The notes beneath the pieces were generated by a model, which did no database searches, had not been told where the DNA came from, and saw nothing but the letters and a program-made list of their open reading frames with translations. This document shows, in pieces, positions 19,132 to 26,393 of a stretch of 64,000 nt of DNA. The translations under genes and the position numbers were made by a program. The stretch lies in the NCBI RefSeq assembly GCF_014697425.1, contig NZ_JACJRU010000016.1:62001-126000 (forward strand), read 5' to 3'. The first letter of the stretch is position 1. Every line of letters starts with the position of its first letter. The stretch comes from Nostoc sp. FACHB-110. Its GTDB lineage: Bacteria; Cyanobacteriota; Cyanobacteriia; Cyanobacteriales; Nostocaceae.

Positions 19132-20829
19132 TCATTTTTTGATAGGTAAGATAATGGGTTCTGCGATGGTGGCGAATTTATCTGCTGAACCTAAAGAGTA
19201 ATCTTCTAATCGAAAATCGGCGAATGGTTTATTGACTAACCTATCTCGTAGGGCTTCATCTAAAATTACACCCTTGGATTTTTTTCTCACGCCAATAATG
19301 AATACACTTTTTTGATAAGTCGTTAACTCTTGATTGGGTTGGCAATTCTTCCGTTGAAATTGCCCTAAATTTAATAAGCGATAACGTTTAATACTAGATG
19401 TAGTACTAAATAATTTTTTCGCTAAAGTTTGTATTTGTTTGGCACGTTCTAAACTCAGACGTTGCGTTACGGCTAGATTGCCTTCACAATTAGCAGTACC
19501 TACAGAAATAATTTCTGTAGGATATTCCATGATTTTTTGGATGCTTTGTTGTTCTAAGTTTAACTTTAAAAAATCCAGACTAACAATTTTATCTTGATAT
19601 TTAATTTGAAAATTACTATTTGCTAGCCATTTATATTCAGTAGATAAGATGGCAATACTAAATTCTGCTGTTTTACCTTGATTATCTTTACCTTCTTGAT
19701 AATAAAAAAAATCAATTGTTCCTTTGGTGTCGGCGGCTTGTGTATTGGTAATTAGGGAAGTGAAATGAGGCGATCGCATTCCCAATGCTAAAATCCCCAG
19801 TACACCCAATGATGCTATTAATGCCGCAAAAAAAGCCATTAACGGGATTTTCTGCCCTAATTCTGTTTTAGCAATTGTTGGTTCTGGTGGTACTATTGGA
19901 GAATTTGCTTCTATATTGGATTTAGTTTGTTGCTGTTCAATTTCCCCCAAACGCTGCAATATTTCTTGAGCATTGTTTGGACGTTTGTCTATCTCAGTTG
20001 CCATTAACCAGTCAATTAAATCTAACAAAGATGGCGAAACATGAGTGGCAAAATTGCGCCAGTACAGCAAATTATTACGAGCATCATAAACATCTAAAGG
20101 ATGTCGCCCTGTCAATAAAAATACAAAGGTGCGCCCCAAGGCAAAAAAATCTGATTGCGCTACAGATTTACCTTGCATTTGTTCTAACGCACCATAGCCC
20201 GATGAAATAATTGATGTCATACCATCATGATGATTAAATTGGGCAAAATACTGCTTAGAGACTTCTTTAGATGTACCAAAATCAACTAAAACTAATTGTC
20301 CATTCGGACGCAGGATAATATTTGATGGCTTAATATCTTGATGCAAATGTTGTTTGTGATGCACCAAATTTAAAATTTCTGCTAATTGCTGCAACCAGGC
20401 GATCGCTTGTGTTGGCGAAATGGGAAGATATTGGTGTTGGTTCATCCATTTTTCTAAGTCCACCCCGACGATTTTTTCCATCACAATGCAGTGCAATATC
20501 AAACCAGTTCGCGTTTGATACTGGAAATAACCATCAACTTTAGGAATACCCGGATGATGCAGTTTGCCTAACACCGCAGCTTCTCGTCGAAAAATGACCA
20601 CTGCTTCTACATCATCTGCTAAATCCTCTCGCAGCACCTTGAGGATTTTTGGTGTGTTTTGGGTATATGCTTCGTAAACTTTACCAAAACCAGTTTTGTC
20701 ACTTAATAAGCGGATGACGCGGTAATGTCCTGGTAATTCTAATGAAGAACCGCAACTTTGACAGAAGCGGCTTTTATCGTTAGCTTGATTATCTGGTTTG
20801 GGACAAACTGGATTTATACAAAAGCTCAT
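19132..20829 (-). CDS. Zinc-ribbon Ser/Thr protein kinase with extracytoplasmic C-terminal domain
   Basis: 565 aa. The N-terminal Cys4 ribbon (CINPVCP and CQSCG) precedes a eukaryotic-type kinase domain (about 35-300) and a transmembrane helix (about 330-350). A C-terminal domain of about 200 residues (NCEGNLAVTQRLSLERAKQI) loosely recalls OmpA-like cell-wall-binding domains, but I would not assert that. The catalytic loop reads HQDIKPSN, so the usual HRD Arg is Gln; DFG is intact (VDFGTSK); APE is replaced by ALE. It is paralogous in its first 300 residues to the WD40 kinase at 26394-28319. Likely a membrane-bound kinase sensing the cell envelope (inference). Confidence 0.87.
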   Translation of the reverse strand: MSFCINPVCPKPDNQANDKSRFCQSCGSSLELPGHYRVIRLLSDKTGFGKVYEAYTQNTPKILKVLREDLADDVEAVVIFRREAAVLGKLHHPGIPKVDGYFQYQTRTGLILHCIVMEKIVGVDLEKWMNQHQYLPISPTQAIAWLQQLAEILNLVHHKQHLHQDIKPSNIILRPNGQLVLVDFGTSKEVSKQYFAQFNHHDGMTSIISSGYGALEQMQGKSVAQSDFFALGRTFVFLLTGRHPLDVYDARNNLLYWRNFATHVSPSLLDLIDWLMATEIDKRPNNAQEILQRLGEIEQQQTKSNIEANSPIVPPEPTIAKTELGQKIPLMAFFAALIASLGVLGILALGMRSPHFTSLITNTQAADTKGTIDFFYYQEGKDNQGKTAEFSIAILSTEYKWLANSNFQIKYQDKIVSLDFLKLNLEQQSIQKIMEYPTEIISVGTANCEGNLAVTQRLSLERAKQIQTLAKKLFSTTSSIKRYRLLNLGQFQRKNCQPNQELTTYQKSVFIIGVRKKSKGVILDEALRDRLVNKPFADFRLEDYSLGSADKFATIAEPIILPIKK

Positions 20830-20833
20830 GGTC

Positions 20834-20924
20834 AGTTAACAGTTAACAGTTAACAGTCAACAGTCAACAGTCCAGATATTTTTGACTATGGACAAATGAC
20901 CATTGACCAATGACTATTGACTCT
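20834..20924. repeat. Two adjacent heptamer arrays (STRR)
   Basis: 20834-20868 is five perfect heptamers (AGTTAAC three times, then AGTCAAC twice). 20883-20924 is six heptamers of a different family (TGACTAT, GGACAAA, TGACCAT, TGACCAA, TGACTAT, TGACTCT). Together they fill the spacer between the hydrolase and kinase genes. Such short tandemly repeated sequences are typical of filamentous cyanobacteria. Confidence 0.85.
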
Positions 20925-20928
20925 TAAC

Positions 20929-21768
20929 TCATTTACATTCTGCTAAAAAAGCAGCCACAGTCCGGTTAAATGTCTCAGGTTCCGTCAAAAAAGGCCAGTG
21001 GTTGCCAGGAACTTGACACAACCGTAAATTTTTCAGATTGGTTTTGTAGGGTTTAAGTTGCCACTCTTGACGGTTCAAACCTTTATCAGACTTGACAAAT
21101 AAAGCAGGTGTATCGATGGGGATAGTAAACCCAGGGACGCGCATTACATCTTCAAAAATGCCATCACGGGCGGCTATCGTGAACTTGCTACCCCAACTAC
21201 CATCAGGCTTTTGTTCAATTCCCGTTTTAAACACCTGCTGTTGTAGCTCACTCCATCCTTGATACTGATTTAATTGACGGGCTACTTGTTCGGCTTCTGC
21301 GTAACTAGCAAATGGCCCCATCCCTTTGAGAAAAGATAAAAAGCGGTACAAAAAGGGAAATGTCGCTTTCAAAAATTCCGGCATCTTCCAGATGAAGATG
21401 GGGTCAACTAACACCATACTCCGCACCCGTTTAGGGTTTTCTCTCGCCCAGATGACAGCTAATTTACCTGTCCACGAATGACTGACAACATGGGCAGAAG
21501 ACCATCCTAATTTATCCATCAGGGCTTCGAGGTCAGTGATCGCACTTTCAAAGCTATAATCTTGATCTGGCTTGGTACTTTCACCATGACCCCGCATATC
21601 TGGCGCAACTATATGATAATCTGTTGCCAAATATTCTCCCAAGCTAGACCAAACAAGCGCATGGTCGCCTAACCCATGTAGTAACAGCAAAGGTTCTTGA
21701 CCTTGATTCCACTCTAAATAAGACAGTTCAATATCAGATTTCACTAAAGTGTGACGTACAGGCATCAT
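20929..21768 (-). CDS. Alpha/beta-hydrolase
   Basis: 279 aa, the usual length for this fold. Oxyanion-hole motif LLLHGLGDHALVW (about 28-40); PDMRGHGESTKP loop; nucleophile elbow SHSWTG (Ser in V-V-S-H-S-W-T-G, a variant of GxSxG with Ser at the first Gly position); C-terminal histidine in GNHWPFLTEPETF. Two ATG codons open the frame (MM); either is possible. Substrate unknown; the family includes esterases, haloalkane dehalogenases and C-C hydrolases. The downstream kinase is on the same strand behind the heptamer arrays. Confidence 0.87.
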   Translation of the reverse strand: MMPVRHTLVKSDIELSYLEWNQGQEPLLLLHGLGDHALVWSSLGEYLATDYHIVAPDMRGHGESTKPDQDYSFESAITDLEALMDKLGWSSAHVVSHSWTGKLAVIWARENPKRVRSMVLVDPIFIWKMPEFLKATFPFLYRFLSFLKGMGPFASYAEAEQVARQLNQYQGWSELQQQVFKTGIEQKPDGSWGSKFTIAARDGIFEDVMRVPGFTIPIDTPALFVKSDKGLNRQEWQLKPYKTNLKNLRLCQVPGNHWPFLTEPETFNRTVAAFLAECK

Positions 21769-21979
21769 TGCAAATCTACCTTTGCAGCGTTAGCTTGGCG
21801 CTTATATGGTACTGCGAAAGCCTGCGCCCACCAAGAGTAAGCCTGAAGAGTTTGATATGTAGTCTGTTTAGCAGTTGTAAAAAAATTTACTCCCTACTTT
21901 CTTATGCCCTACCATACACTTAGCTATCAATTGCTCACATAACTTTATATAACGGTTTTTGCCACTTTTCGGTGATCAT

Positions 21980-22122
21980 AGCTGGCTATGTCATACTAGT
22001 AAGTGAGAGTTAATTCGGCGACCGCGTTTGTTTTTAGTATTGACGGGCTTTTTCCTTTTGGTATTTACAGACTTTTCTCCGAAACTTAAATCTCTACACC
22101 CTTATGTTTTCGGAGACAATCT
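21980..22122 (+). promoter_or_regulatory. Leader region of the RRM protein gene
   Basis: A gene-free stretch between the hydrolase and the RRM gene ends in CGGAGACAATCT directly before the ATG, with pyrimidine-rich runs (TTTTTCCTTTTGG, TTTTCTCCG). Cyanobacterial rbp genes are known for cold regulation through long leaders. This leader fits that picture, but no element is proved here. In 21769-21980 I see nothing distinct. Confidence 0.4.
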
Positions 22123-22422
22123 ATGTCAGTTTATGTAGGCAATCTTTCTTATGAAGTTACAGAAGATAGCCTGAATGCCGTGTTTGCAGAATATGGTTCT
22201 GTAAAGCGAGTTCAGCTACCTACCGACCGTGAAACAGGCCGTTTACGCGGCTTCGGTTTTGTGGAAATGGGTACAGATGCAGAAGAAACAGCTGCAATTG
22301 AAGCACTTGATGGTGCTGAGTGGATGGGACGTGACCTCAAAGTTAATAAGGCTAAACCCAGAGAAGATAGAGGTTCCTTCGGTGGTAGCCGAGGAAACTA
22401 CGGTGGACGTAACCGCTATTAA
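22123..22422 (+). CDS. RNA-binding protein, RRM domain with Gly-rich tail
   Basis: 99 aa. One RRM with RNP2 VYVGNL (3-8) and RNP1 RGFGFVEM (about 42-49), then a basic, Gly/Arg-rich tail (SFGGSRGNYGGRNRY). This is the cyanobacterial Rbp type, often cold-induced, that acts on mRNA stability, translation or localisation. Strong GGAG ribosome-binding site (CGGAGACAATCT). A clear rho-independent terminator follows at 22486-22514, so it is monocistronic. Confidence 0.95.
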   Translation: MSVYVGNLSYEVTEDSLNAVFAEYGSVKRVQLPTDRETGRLRGFGFVEMGTDAEETAAIEALDGAEWMGRDLKVNKAKPREDRGSFGGSRGNYGGRNRY

Positions 22423-22485
22423 GCTTTCTCAATTTAGTTCTTGCAGCTAAATTCATTAATCCTGGACATTAATTGCATTTAGTAC

Positions 22486-22514
22486 GGCTTAGGCAGGAAT
22501 GCTTAAGCCTTTTT
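22486..22514 (+). terminator. Rho-independent terminator of the RRM gene
   Basis: GGCTTA (22486-22491) pairs with TAAGCC (22504-22509) and is followed immediately by five T residues. Confidence 0.85.
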
Positions 22515-22582
22515 AATCAAAATTGGCATTAGACTGCAAAACCTAAGCTTTACCAGGCCAAATCGCATCTCTGGAGTTCTCC

Positions 22583-22888
22583 ATGTCAGACTCAGGTACT
22601 ATCCTAGAATCTGCTGTTTTAATCACAATTATTGGTGAAACAGTGCTGAAAGACCGTATCATTAAGCTTCTAAAAAGCCATAATGTTAGCGGTTACACCA
22701 TTAGTCAAGTGCAGGGTGAAGGCGGTCACGGAAGACGCTTGGCAGACTTAGCCGGCTACAACACTAATATTCAAATCAAGACAATAGTTTCATTAGAAGA
22801 ATCTGATGTTATCCTGAGTGCGTTAAAACAAGAGCAGGGTAAGCACGCTTTGATTGCTTTTCGACACAAAATAGAAGCTTTTTATTGA
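22583..22888 (+). CDS. PII-like signalling protein (SbtB/PII family)
   Basis: 101 aa, compact ferredoxin-like fold pattern. VLKDRIIKLLKSHNVSGYTI matches the beta1-alpha1-beta2 region of the PII superfamily, and EGGHGRR occupies the T-loop start. The T-loop is short and lacks the GlnB Tyr uridylylation context, closer to SbtB or other PII-like proteins than to GlnB. SbtB binds cyclic AMP/adenylates and acts with the SbtA bicarbonate transporter, but no sbtA lies beside this gene. Ligand and partner are therefore unknown. Confidence 0.75.
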   Translation: MSDSGTILESAVLITIIGETVLKDRIIKLLKSHNVSGYTISQVQGEGGHGRRLADLAGYNTNIQIKTIVSLEESDVILSALKQEQGKHALIAFRHKIEAFY

Positions 22889-23130
22889 TTTTGTGCTGTG
22901 TAGCAGTGCTACATGAATTACCAACAAATCTACTTCCTACTACCTACCCTGATGAATACTTGAGAAGGTAGTTTTGATAGATATGTTGTCTCAGCAAATT
23001 TCCTCATAAAATACCATGTAATTAAAAACTCTGATATGACTAGTTTTAATATTAGGTATCATCAGTGCCATACTTAGTCATATCAAACAAGAATGTTATT
23101 TCTAGTAAACCATTCCAAGGTGGATCAAGT

Positions 23131-23421
23131 ATGGAAACTACTTCAAATATAATTCCCGAATTTGAAAAATTATTGAGGCTGAAATTACAACTAAATAATT
23201 GTAAGCTAAGAAAAAAAAGGCAAGAGAACAATTATGAAATTACTACTCCTGCTAAAGATATTTTTTTGATGTACTGGGGTGAATTTCCCGAAATTAAGTT
23301 GATATATCAGGCTGTAGGAATACGAACACAGCAAACCGCAGTTTACGAGCAAGCTATCCGTTCTCACATCAAATCTTGTGTCAGCAGTATTCAAGACATT
23401 ATGATACTTACTGCTCCATAA
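23131..23421 (+). CDS. Small conserved-looking hypothetical protein
   Basis: 96 aa from the ATG at 23131, which has an AAGGTGG ribosome-binding site; a GTG at 23065 would add 22 residues but has no such site. Predominantly helical and basic (KLRKKRQENNYEI) with an IKLIYQAVGIRTQQTAVYEQAI stretch near the C-terminus (span 23295-23362). No domain recognised. Convergent with the thioredoxin gene. Confidence 0.55.
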   Translation: METTSNIIPEFEKLLRLKLQLNNCKLRKKRQENNYEITTPAKDIFLMYWGEFPEIKLIYQAVGIRTQQTAVYEQAIRSHIKSCVSSIQDIMILTAP

Positions 23422-23533
23422 GACTACAAGTAGCAATAATGCTAACTTTTTAGCGATAAACCAACATCAAGAAACTTTTTCTTGACTGTTAACCAACAAA
23501 TCAGTCTTTAAATTTCTTATCCTGCTTTTAGTT

Positions 23534-23561
23534 ATACATGGAAACTTGATTTTCCATGTAT
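23534..23561. terminator. Perfect 11-bp hairpin between convergent genes
   Basis: ATACATGGAAA (23534-23544) and TTTCCATGTAT (23551-23561) pair perfectly around a 6-nt loop, midway between the small + strand gene and the thioredoxin gene. Probably a bidirectional terminator, although the T-run is weak. Confidence 0.6.
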
Positions 23562-23588
23562 TGCTTTCACACTAGAAGTTATTTACCA

Positions 23589-23915
23589 CTAAAGTAGCTT
23601 TTCAACAGCATTACTGAACTGCTCATACGCAGAAACTCCAACAATTTTTTCTGATAACTCACCATCTTTAAAAAACAAAACGGCTGGAATACTGCGAAGT
23701 CCAAATTTTTTGAATATTGGCTTGTTGTTGTCCACATCTACTTTCACAACCTTAACGCGGTCTTTGTATTCATTAGCTAATTGTTCCATTAAGGGACTCA
23801 CTAAACGACAAGGTCCACACCAACTAGCCGTAAAATCTACAACAAAAACTTTTTCTTGCTTTAAAAGAGTATCAAATTCTGTTTCTTCAATGTAAGCAAC
23901 TATTTCAGTAGACAT
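23589..23915 (-). CDS. trxA: Thioredoxin
   Basis: 108 aa, the standard length. Active site WCGPCR with C33 and C36; buried Asp in VVDFTASW; cis-Pro in RSIPAVLFF. A cytosolic disulfide reductase for target enzymes. It lies downstream of the IF-3-like gene on the same strand, but a terminator-like hairpin at 24057-24096 separates them. Cyanobacteria carry several thioredoxins, and the subtype (m, x, y) is not fixed here. Confidence 0.95.
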   Translation of the reverse strand: MSTEIVAYIEETEFDTLLKQEKVFVVDFTASWCGPCRLVSPLMEQLANEYKDRVKVVKVDVDNNKPIFKKFGLRSIPAVLFFKDGELSEKIVGVSAYEQFSNAVEKLL

Positions 23916-24056
23916 TATTTTATTTTCCAGTATTAAACTTAAGCAGATAGCTATAAAAACTATACTTTAAATGCTGTGATGTTGAAAAATTAATCTTTTC
24001 AGTACAGACAGAACATCACACATTATTGATTTTTTATCTCTAATCAAATAAAAATT

Positions 24057-24096
24057 TAAAAAAATGAACAGCACTCTCAACGAACCAAAGAGTGCT
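24057..24096 (-). terminator. Terminator of the IF-3-like gene
   Basis: AGCACTCT (24070-24077) pairs with AGAGTGCT (24089-24096); on the minus strand the stem is followed by a T-rich run (A-run 24057-24064 on the + strand). Confidence 0.75.
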
Positions 24097-24109
24097 GCCA
24101 ATATTTTAT

Positions 24110-24637
24110 TTATGCAGGCATAATTTGAACAATCAGTGCGCGTTTATCAAGCGACTGCACTTTCCCTACCTGTCCTAAATCGGACACAATGCGGTCAAGC
24201 ATTTCTCCTGCTTGTTGGCGATATTGATTTTCCCGACCTCGTAAACGAATAGCAAATTTTACTGAATCGCCTTTATTCAACCACTGAAGTGCCTGATTAA
24301 TACGTAAATTATAATCACCAGTGCCAACATTTGGACGAAAGCGAACTTCTTTCACAGTGGGTCTAGCACTCTGTCCCTGGCGTTTTTTCTTTTGGTATTG
24401 AAGCTTTCCGTAGTTGAGGATTTTTGCTACTGGAATATTTTCGTTTTGGGAAACTACAACTAGGTCAAGGTCTAAGCTTTCAGCTAATTGTAGAGCTTCA
24501 TAGGTATCTAATAAACCACGATTATTATTCTCATGGTCAATCAAGAAGACTTGAGGTGACTTGATTTGCGAGTTAATTAGTTGTTTTTGGACTACGATAA
24601 TTGTTTCCTCTTTATTATTCAACACTTTTTCTTGCAA
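24110..24637 (-). CDS. infC: Translation initiation factor IF-3 paralogue with a non-AUG start
   Basis: Up to 175 aa. Both IF-3 domains are visible: the N-domain (INSQIKSPQVFLIDHENN, EALQLAESLDLDLVVVS, ILNYGKLQYQ) and the C-domain (VKEVRFRPNVGTGDY, RLRGREN). It diverges from canonical IF-3 (NENIPVAKILNYGK in place of PPVCRIMDYGK), so it is probably a second paralogue. There is no ATG anywhere near the N-terminus. The longest frame begins TTG at 24637. A better candidate is ATT at 24601, preceded by GAGG with 5-nt spacing, giving a protein of about 163 aa. An AUU start is the classic autoregulatory device of E. coli infC. Confidence 0.85.
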   Translation of the reverse strand: MQEKVLNNKEETIIVVQKQLINSQIKSPQVFLIDHENNNRGLLDTYEALQLAESLDLDLVVVSQNENIPVAKILNYGKLQYQKKKRQGQSARPTVKEVRFRPNVGTGDYNLRINQALQWLNKGDSVKFAIRLRGRENQYRQQAGEMLDRIVSDLGQVGKVQSLDKRALIVQIMPA

Positions 24638-24964
24638 GTACTACTAAGATAGCACAGTGCTATCTATCCTTCGTCGGTCATCTGGCAGAAAATCTTGACT
24701 GTTCCAGAAATAGCACCAGTCTGTTAATTTATTGATGATTGCTCAGGCTAAATTTCCATATAAAACCCGCCTATATCACAGTATTATCTATTGATTAACT
24801 CTTATTTTCTAATTAATTGTTTGTTTGCAAATTAAGCAAGAAATTGAGTAAGTGTAATGTCAAACATTTTGCAGTTATTTTAACTCTATCAATTAATGTT
24901 TAATTTAAGTATTTTCTGGTTGGGTAATTGTTAAAATATAGAAGACACAGTAAATAATATAATT
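24638..24964. other. Gene-free AT-rich spacer
   Basis: Divergent spacer between the IF-3-like gene and the 87-aa unknown gene. It contains a short palindrome AGCACAGTGCT at 24651-24661, close to the start of the IF-3-like gene. Nothing else is recognised. Confidence 0.4.
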
Positions 24965-25228
24965 ATGCTTGAGCCAAAATTTGCTAATACATTAGCAGCT
25001 ATTGAGTTAAATGTAGCCAGGAAGTTAAACTGGGATTATCAGCAATTTAAAACCTGTTTGAATTTTACAGTTAACAAGGAAGCTATTGAGATTGAATCAA
25101 ATACAAAAACGCTGACAGAATCAGAAGTACAAACTTTGAAAAAAGCTCTATTAGATTATGGTTTCCAATACAAAAAAACAGTAGATGATTGTATCTTGGT
25201 TTTTGAACAAGATGTTGAATTAAGATAA
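24965..25228 (+). CDS. Small hypothetical protein
   Basis: 87 aa, acidic, alpha/beta pattern, no membrane segment. A central TKTLTESEVQTLKKALLDYGF looks like an amphipathic helix (span 25106-25168). No family recognised. A 9-bp hairpin follows 8 bp after the stop (25237-25275), which supports a real transcription unit. Confidence 0.6.
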   Translation: MLEPKFANTLAAIELNVARKLNWDYQQFKTCLNFTVNKEAIEIESNTKTLTESEVQTLKKALLDYGFQYKKTVDDCILVFEQDVELR

Positions 25229-25236
25229 ATTAGATT

Positions 25237-25275
25237 AAATGTAGCGATATTTAAGGAGCGATCGCTGCTACATTT
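25237..25275 (+). terminator. Hairpin after the 87-aa gene
   Basis: AAATGTAGC (25237-25245) pairs with GCTACATTT (25267-25275); the loop contains a GCGATCGC octamer. Confidence 0.5.
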
Positions 25276-25365
25276 GGTAATTATCTTGCTGGCAATACTG
25301 TCACAATACTAGTCTGTCTACTTTTGCAGATATTGTCCCGTTACATCCAAGTTTACATAAAAAAG

Positions 25366-25554
25366 CTACTCATCTTCGTCACCTGGTGGTCGTTCAGTGC
25401 GGCTTTGTTGTGCGTTCCACTCCAAAACAATGCGCTCTAACATTTCAATTTGTGTACAGTTGTTAACAGCAGCATACATTTTGATAAGTTGCTTGACCTC
25501 CAGACTCATGTGACTTTGACTTAACACTAGTTCTTGTTCTTTATCGTCTGTCAT
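25366..25554 (-). CDS. Small hypothetical protein, possible ribbon-helix-helix
   Basis: 62 aa. The middle (HMSLEVKQLIKMYAAVNN, TQIEMLERIVLEW) has the strand-helix-helix spacing of small CopG/Arc-like DNA-binding proteins; the C-terminal tail is polar and acidic (PPGDEDE). A tentative fold guess only. It is transcribed away from the 87-aa gene's terminator. Confidence 0.5.
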   Translation of the reverse strand: MTDDKEQELVLSQSHMSLEVKQLIKMYAAVNNCTQIEMLERIVLEWNAQQSRTERPPGDEDE

Positions 25555-25685
25555 CTTTATTAGCTGTTGTTATGTAATCTCTTGGTTACACATGCAAATT
25601 GAGATATTTATTCCCCCTAACTAATTACTAATTTGAAAATAGGCAATATTTAACTGATGCTACAATTTTCTGCTAAAATATCAGC

Positions 25686-26105
25686 TTATTGCAAGTTATC
25701 TGTGTTGCTCGTTCTAATATCCTCTACTGAACCTAAGCCATTGACATCAATCTTGAGGGCTTCTTTCGTAAAATATTTTAAAGTGGAAGCTAAAGCAAGC
25801 TGTGACGCTACTTGATAAGCAAGTTCTTTAGAAATGTCCTTTTGCTGATTTAGCAACTCAACAAAGCTTTCAAAATCACGCATGACACAATATCTGTGTA
25901 AGGCAGCTTTTTTATCTATCTGATTAAATTTCTCGTCGATTTTATCTTTGGCTTCTTGTTCTGCCTCAGAAATCGAATCAACAAACCCACTATTATGACA
26001 CAATTCGCCAGAAATCTTATAAAAATAAGCTTTTCGGCTTAATGATTCCTCTTCAATAGTGATTGAATGAAACTTGTATTCAAGTTTGTACTTATTAGAT
26101 TCCAT
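25686..26105 (-). CDS. Hypothetical protein
   Basis: 139 aa, soluble. The N-terminal half looks like a short beta-sheet followed by a long acidic helix (SISEAEQEAKDKIDEKF), as in small phage-like or DUF families. The C-terminal half is helical (LNQQKDISKELAYQVASQLA). No family recognised. The 288-bp spacer upstream (26106-26393) is strongly AT-rich with no element recognised. Confidence 0.6.
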   Translation of the reverse strand: MESNKYKLEYKFHSITIEEESLSRKAYFYKISGELCHNSGFVDSISEAEQEAKDKIDEKFNQIDKKAALHRYCVMRDFESFVELLNQQKDISKELAYQVASQLALASTLKYFTKEALKIDVNGLGSVEDIRTSNTDNLQ

Positions 26106-26393
26106 AAATATATGACATCACATGCTTAACTAAGAAAATTTTTAATTTTTATAGTTGTATTTTATTTGATTATTTTTTATTCTCATCTTCTACCTTAACA
26201 CGAAATTCAAATAGACTACAAAATATATTTTTTAAATCCGGTTCCTAGATTGTATAAATATCAATATTTATTTTTTGATTACTGAGATATAAACCAAAAA
26301 AATTCAATAGGCTTTTGGAGATAAATTTATGGATTGTTTTACAAATAAAAACTATATATACAATTGATTCACTCTTGATTGGCTGTAATTAGA

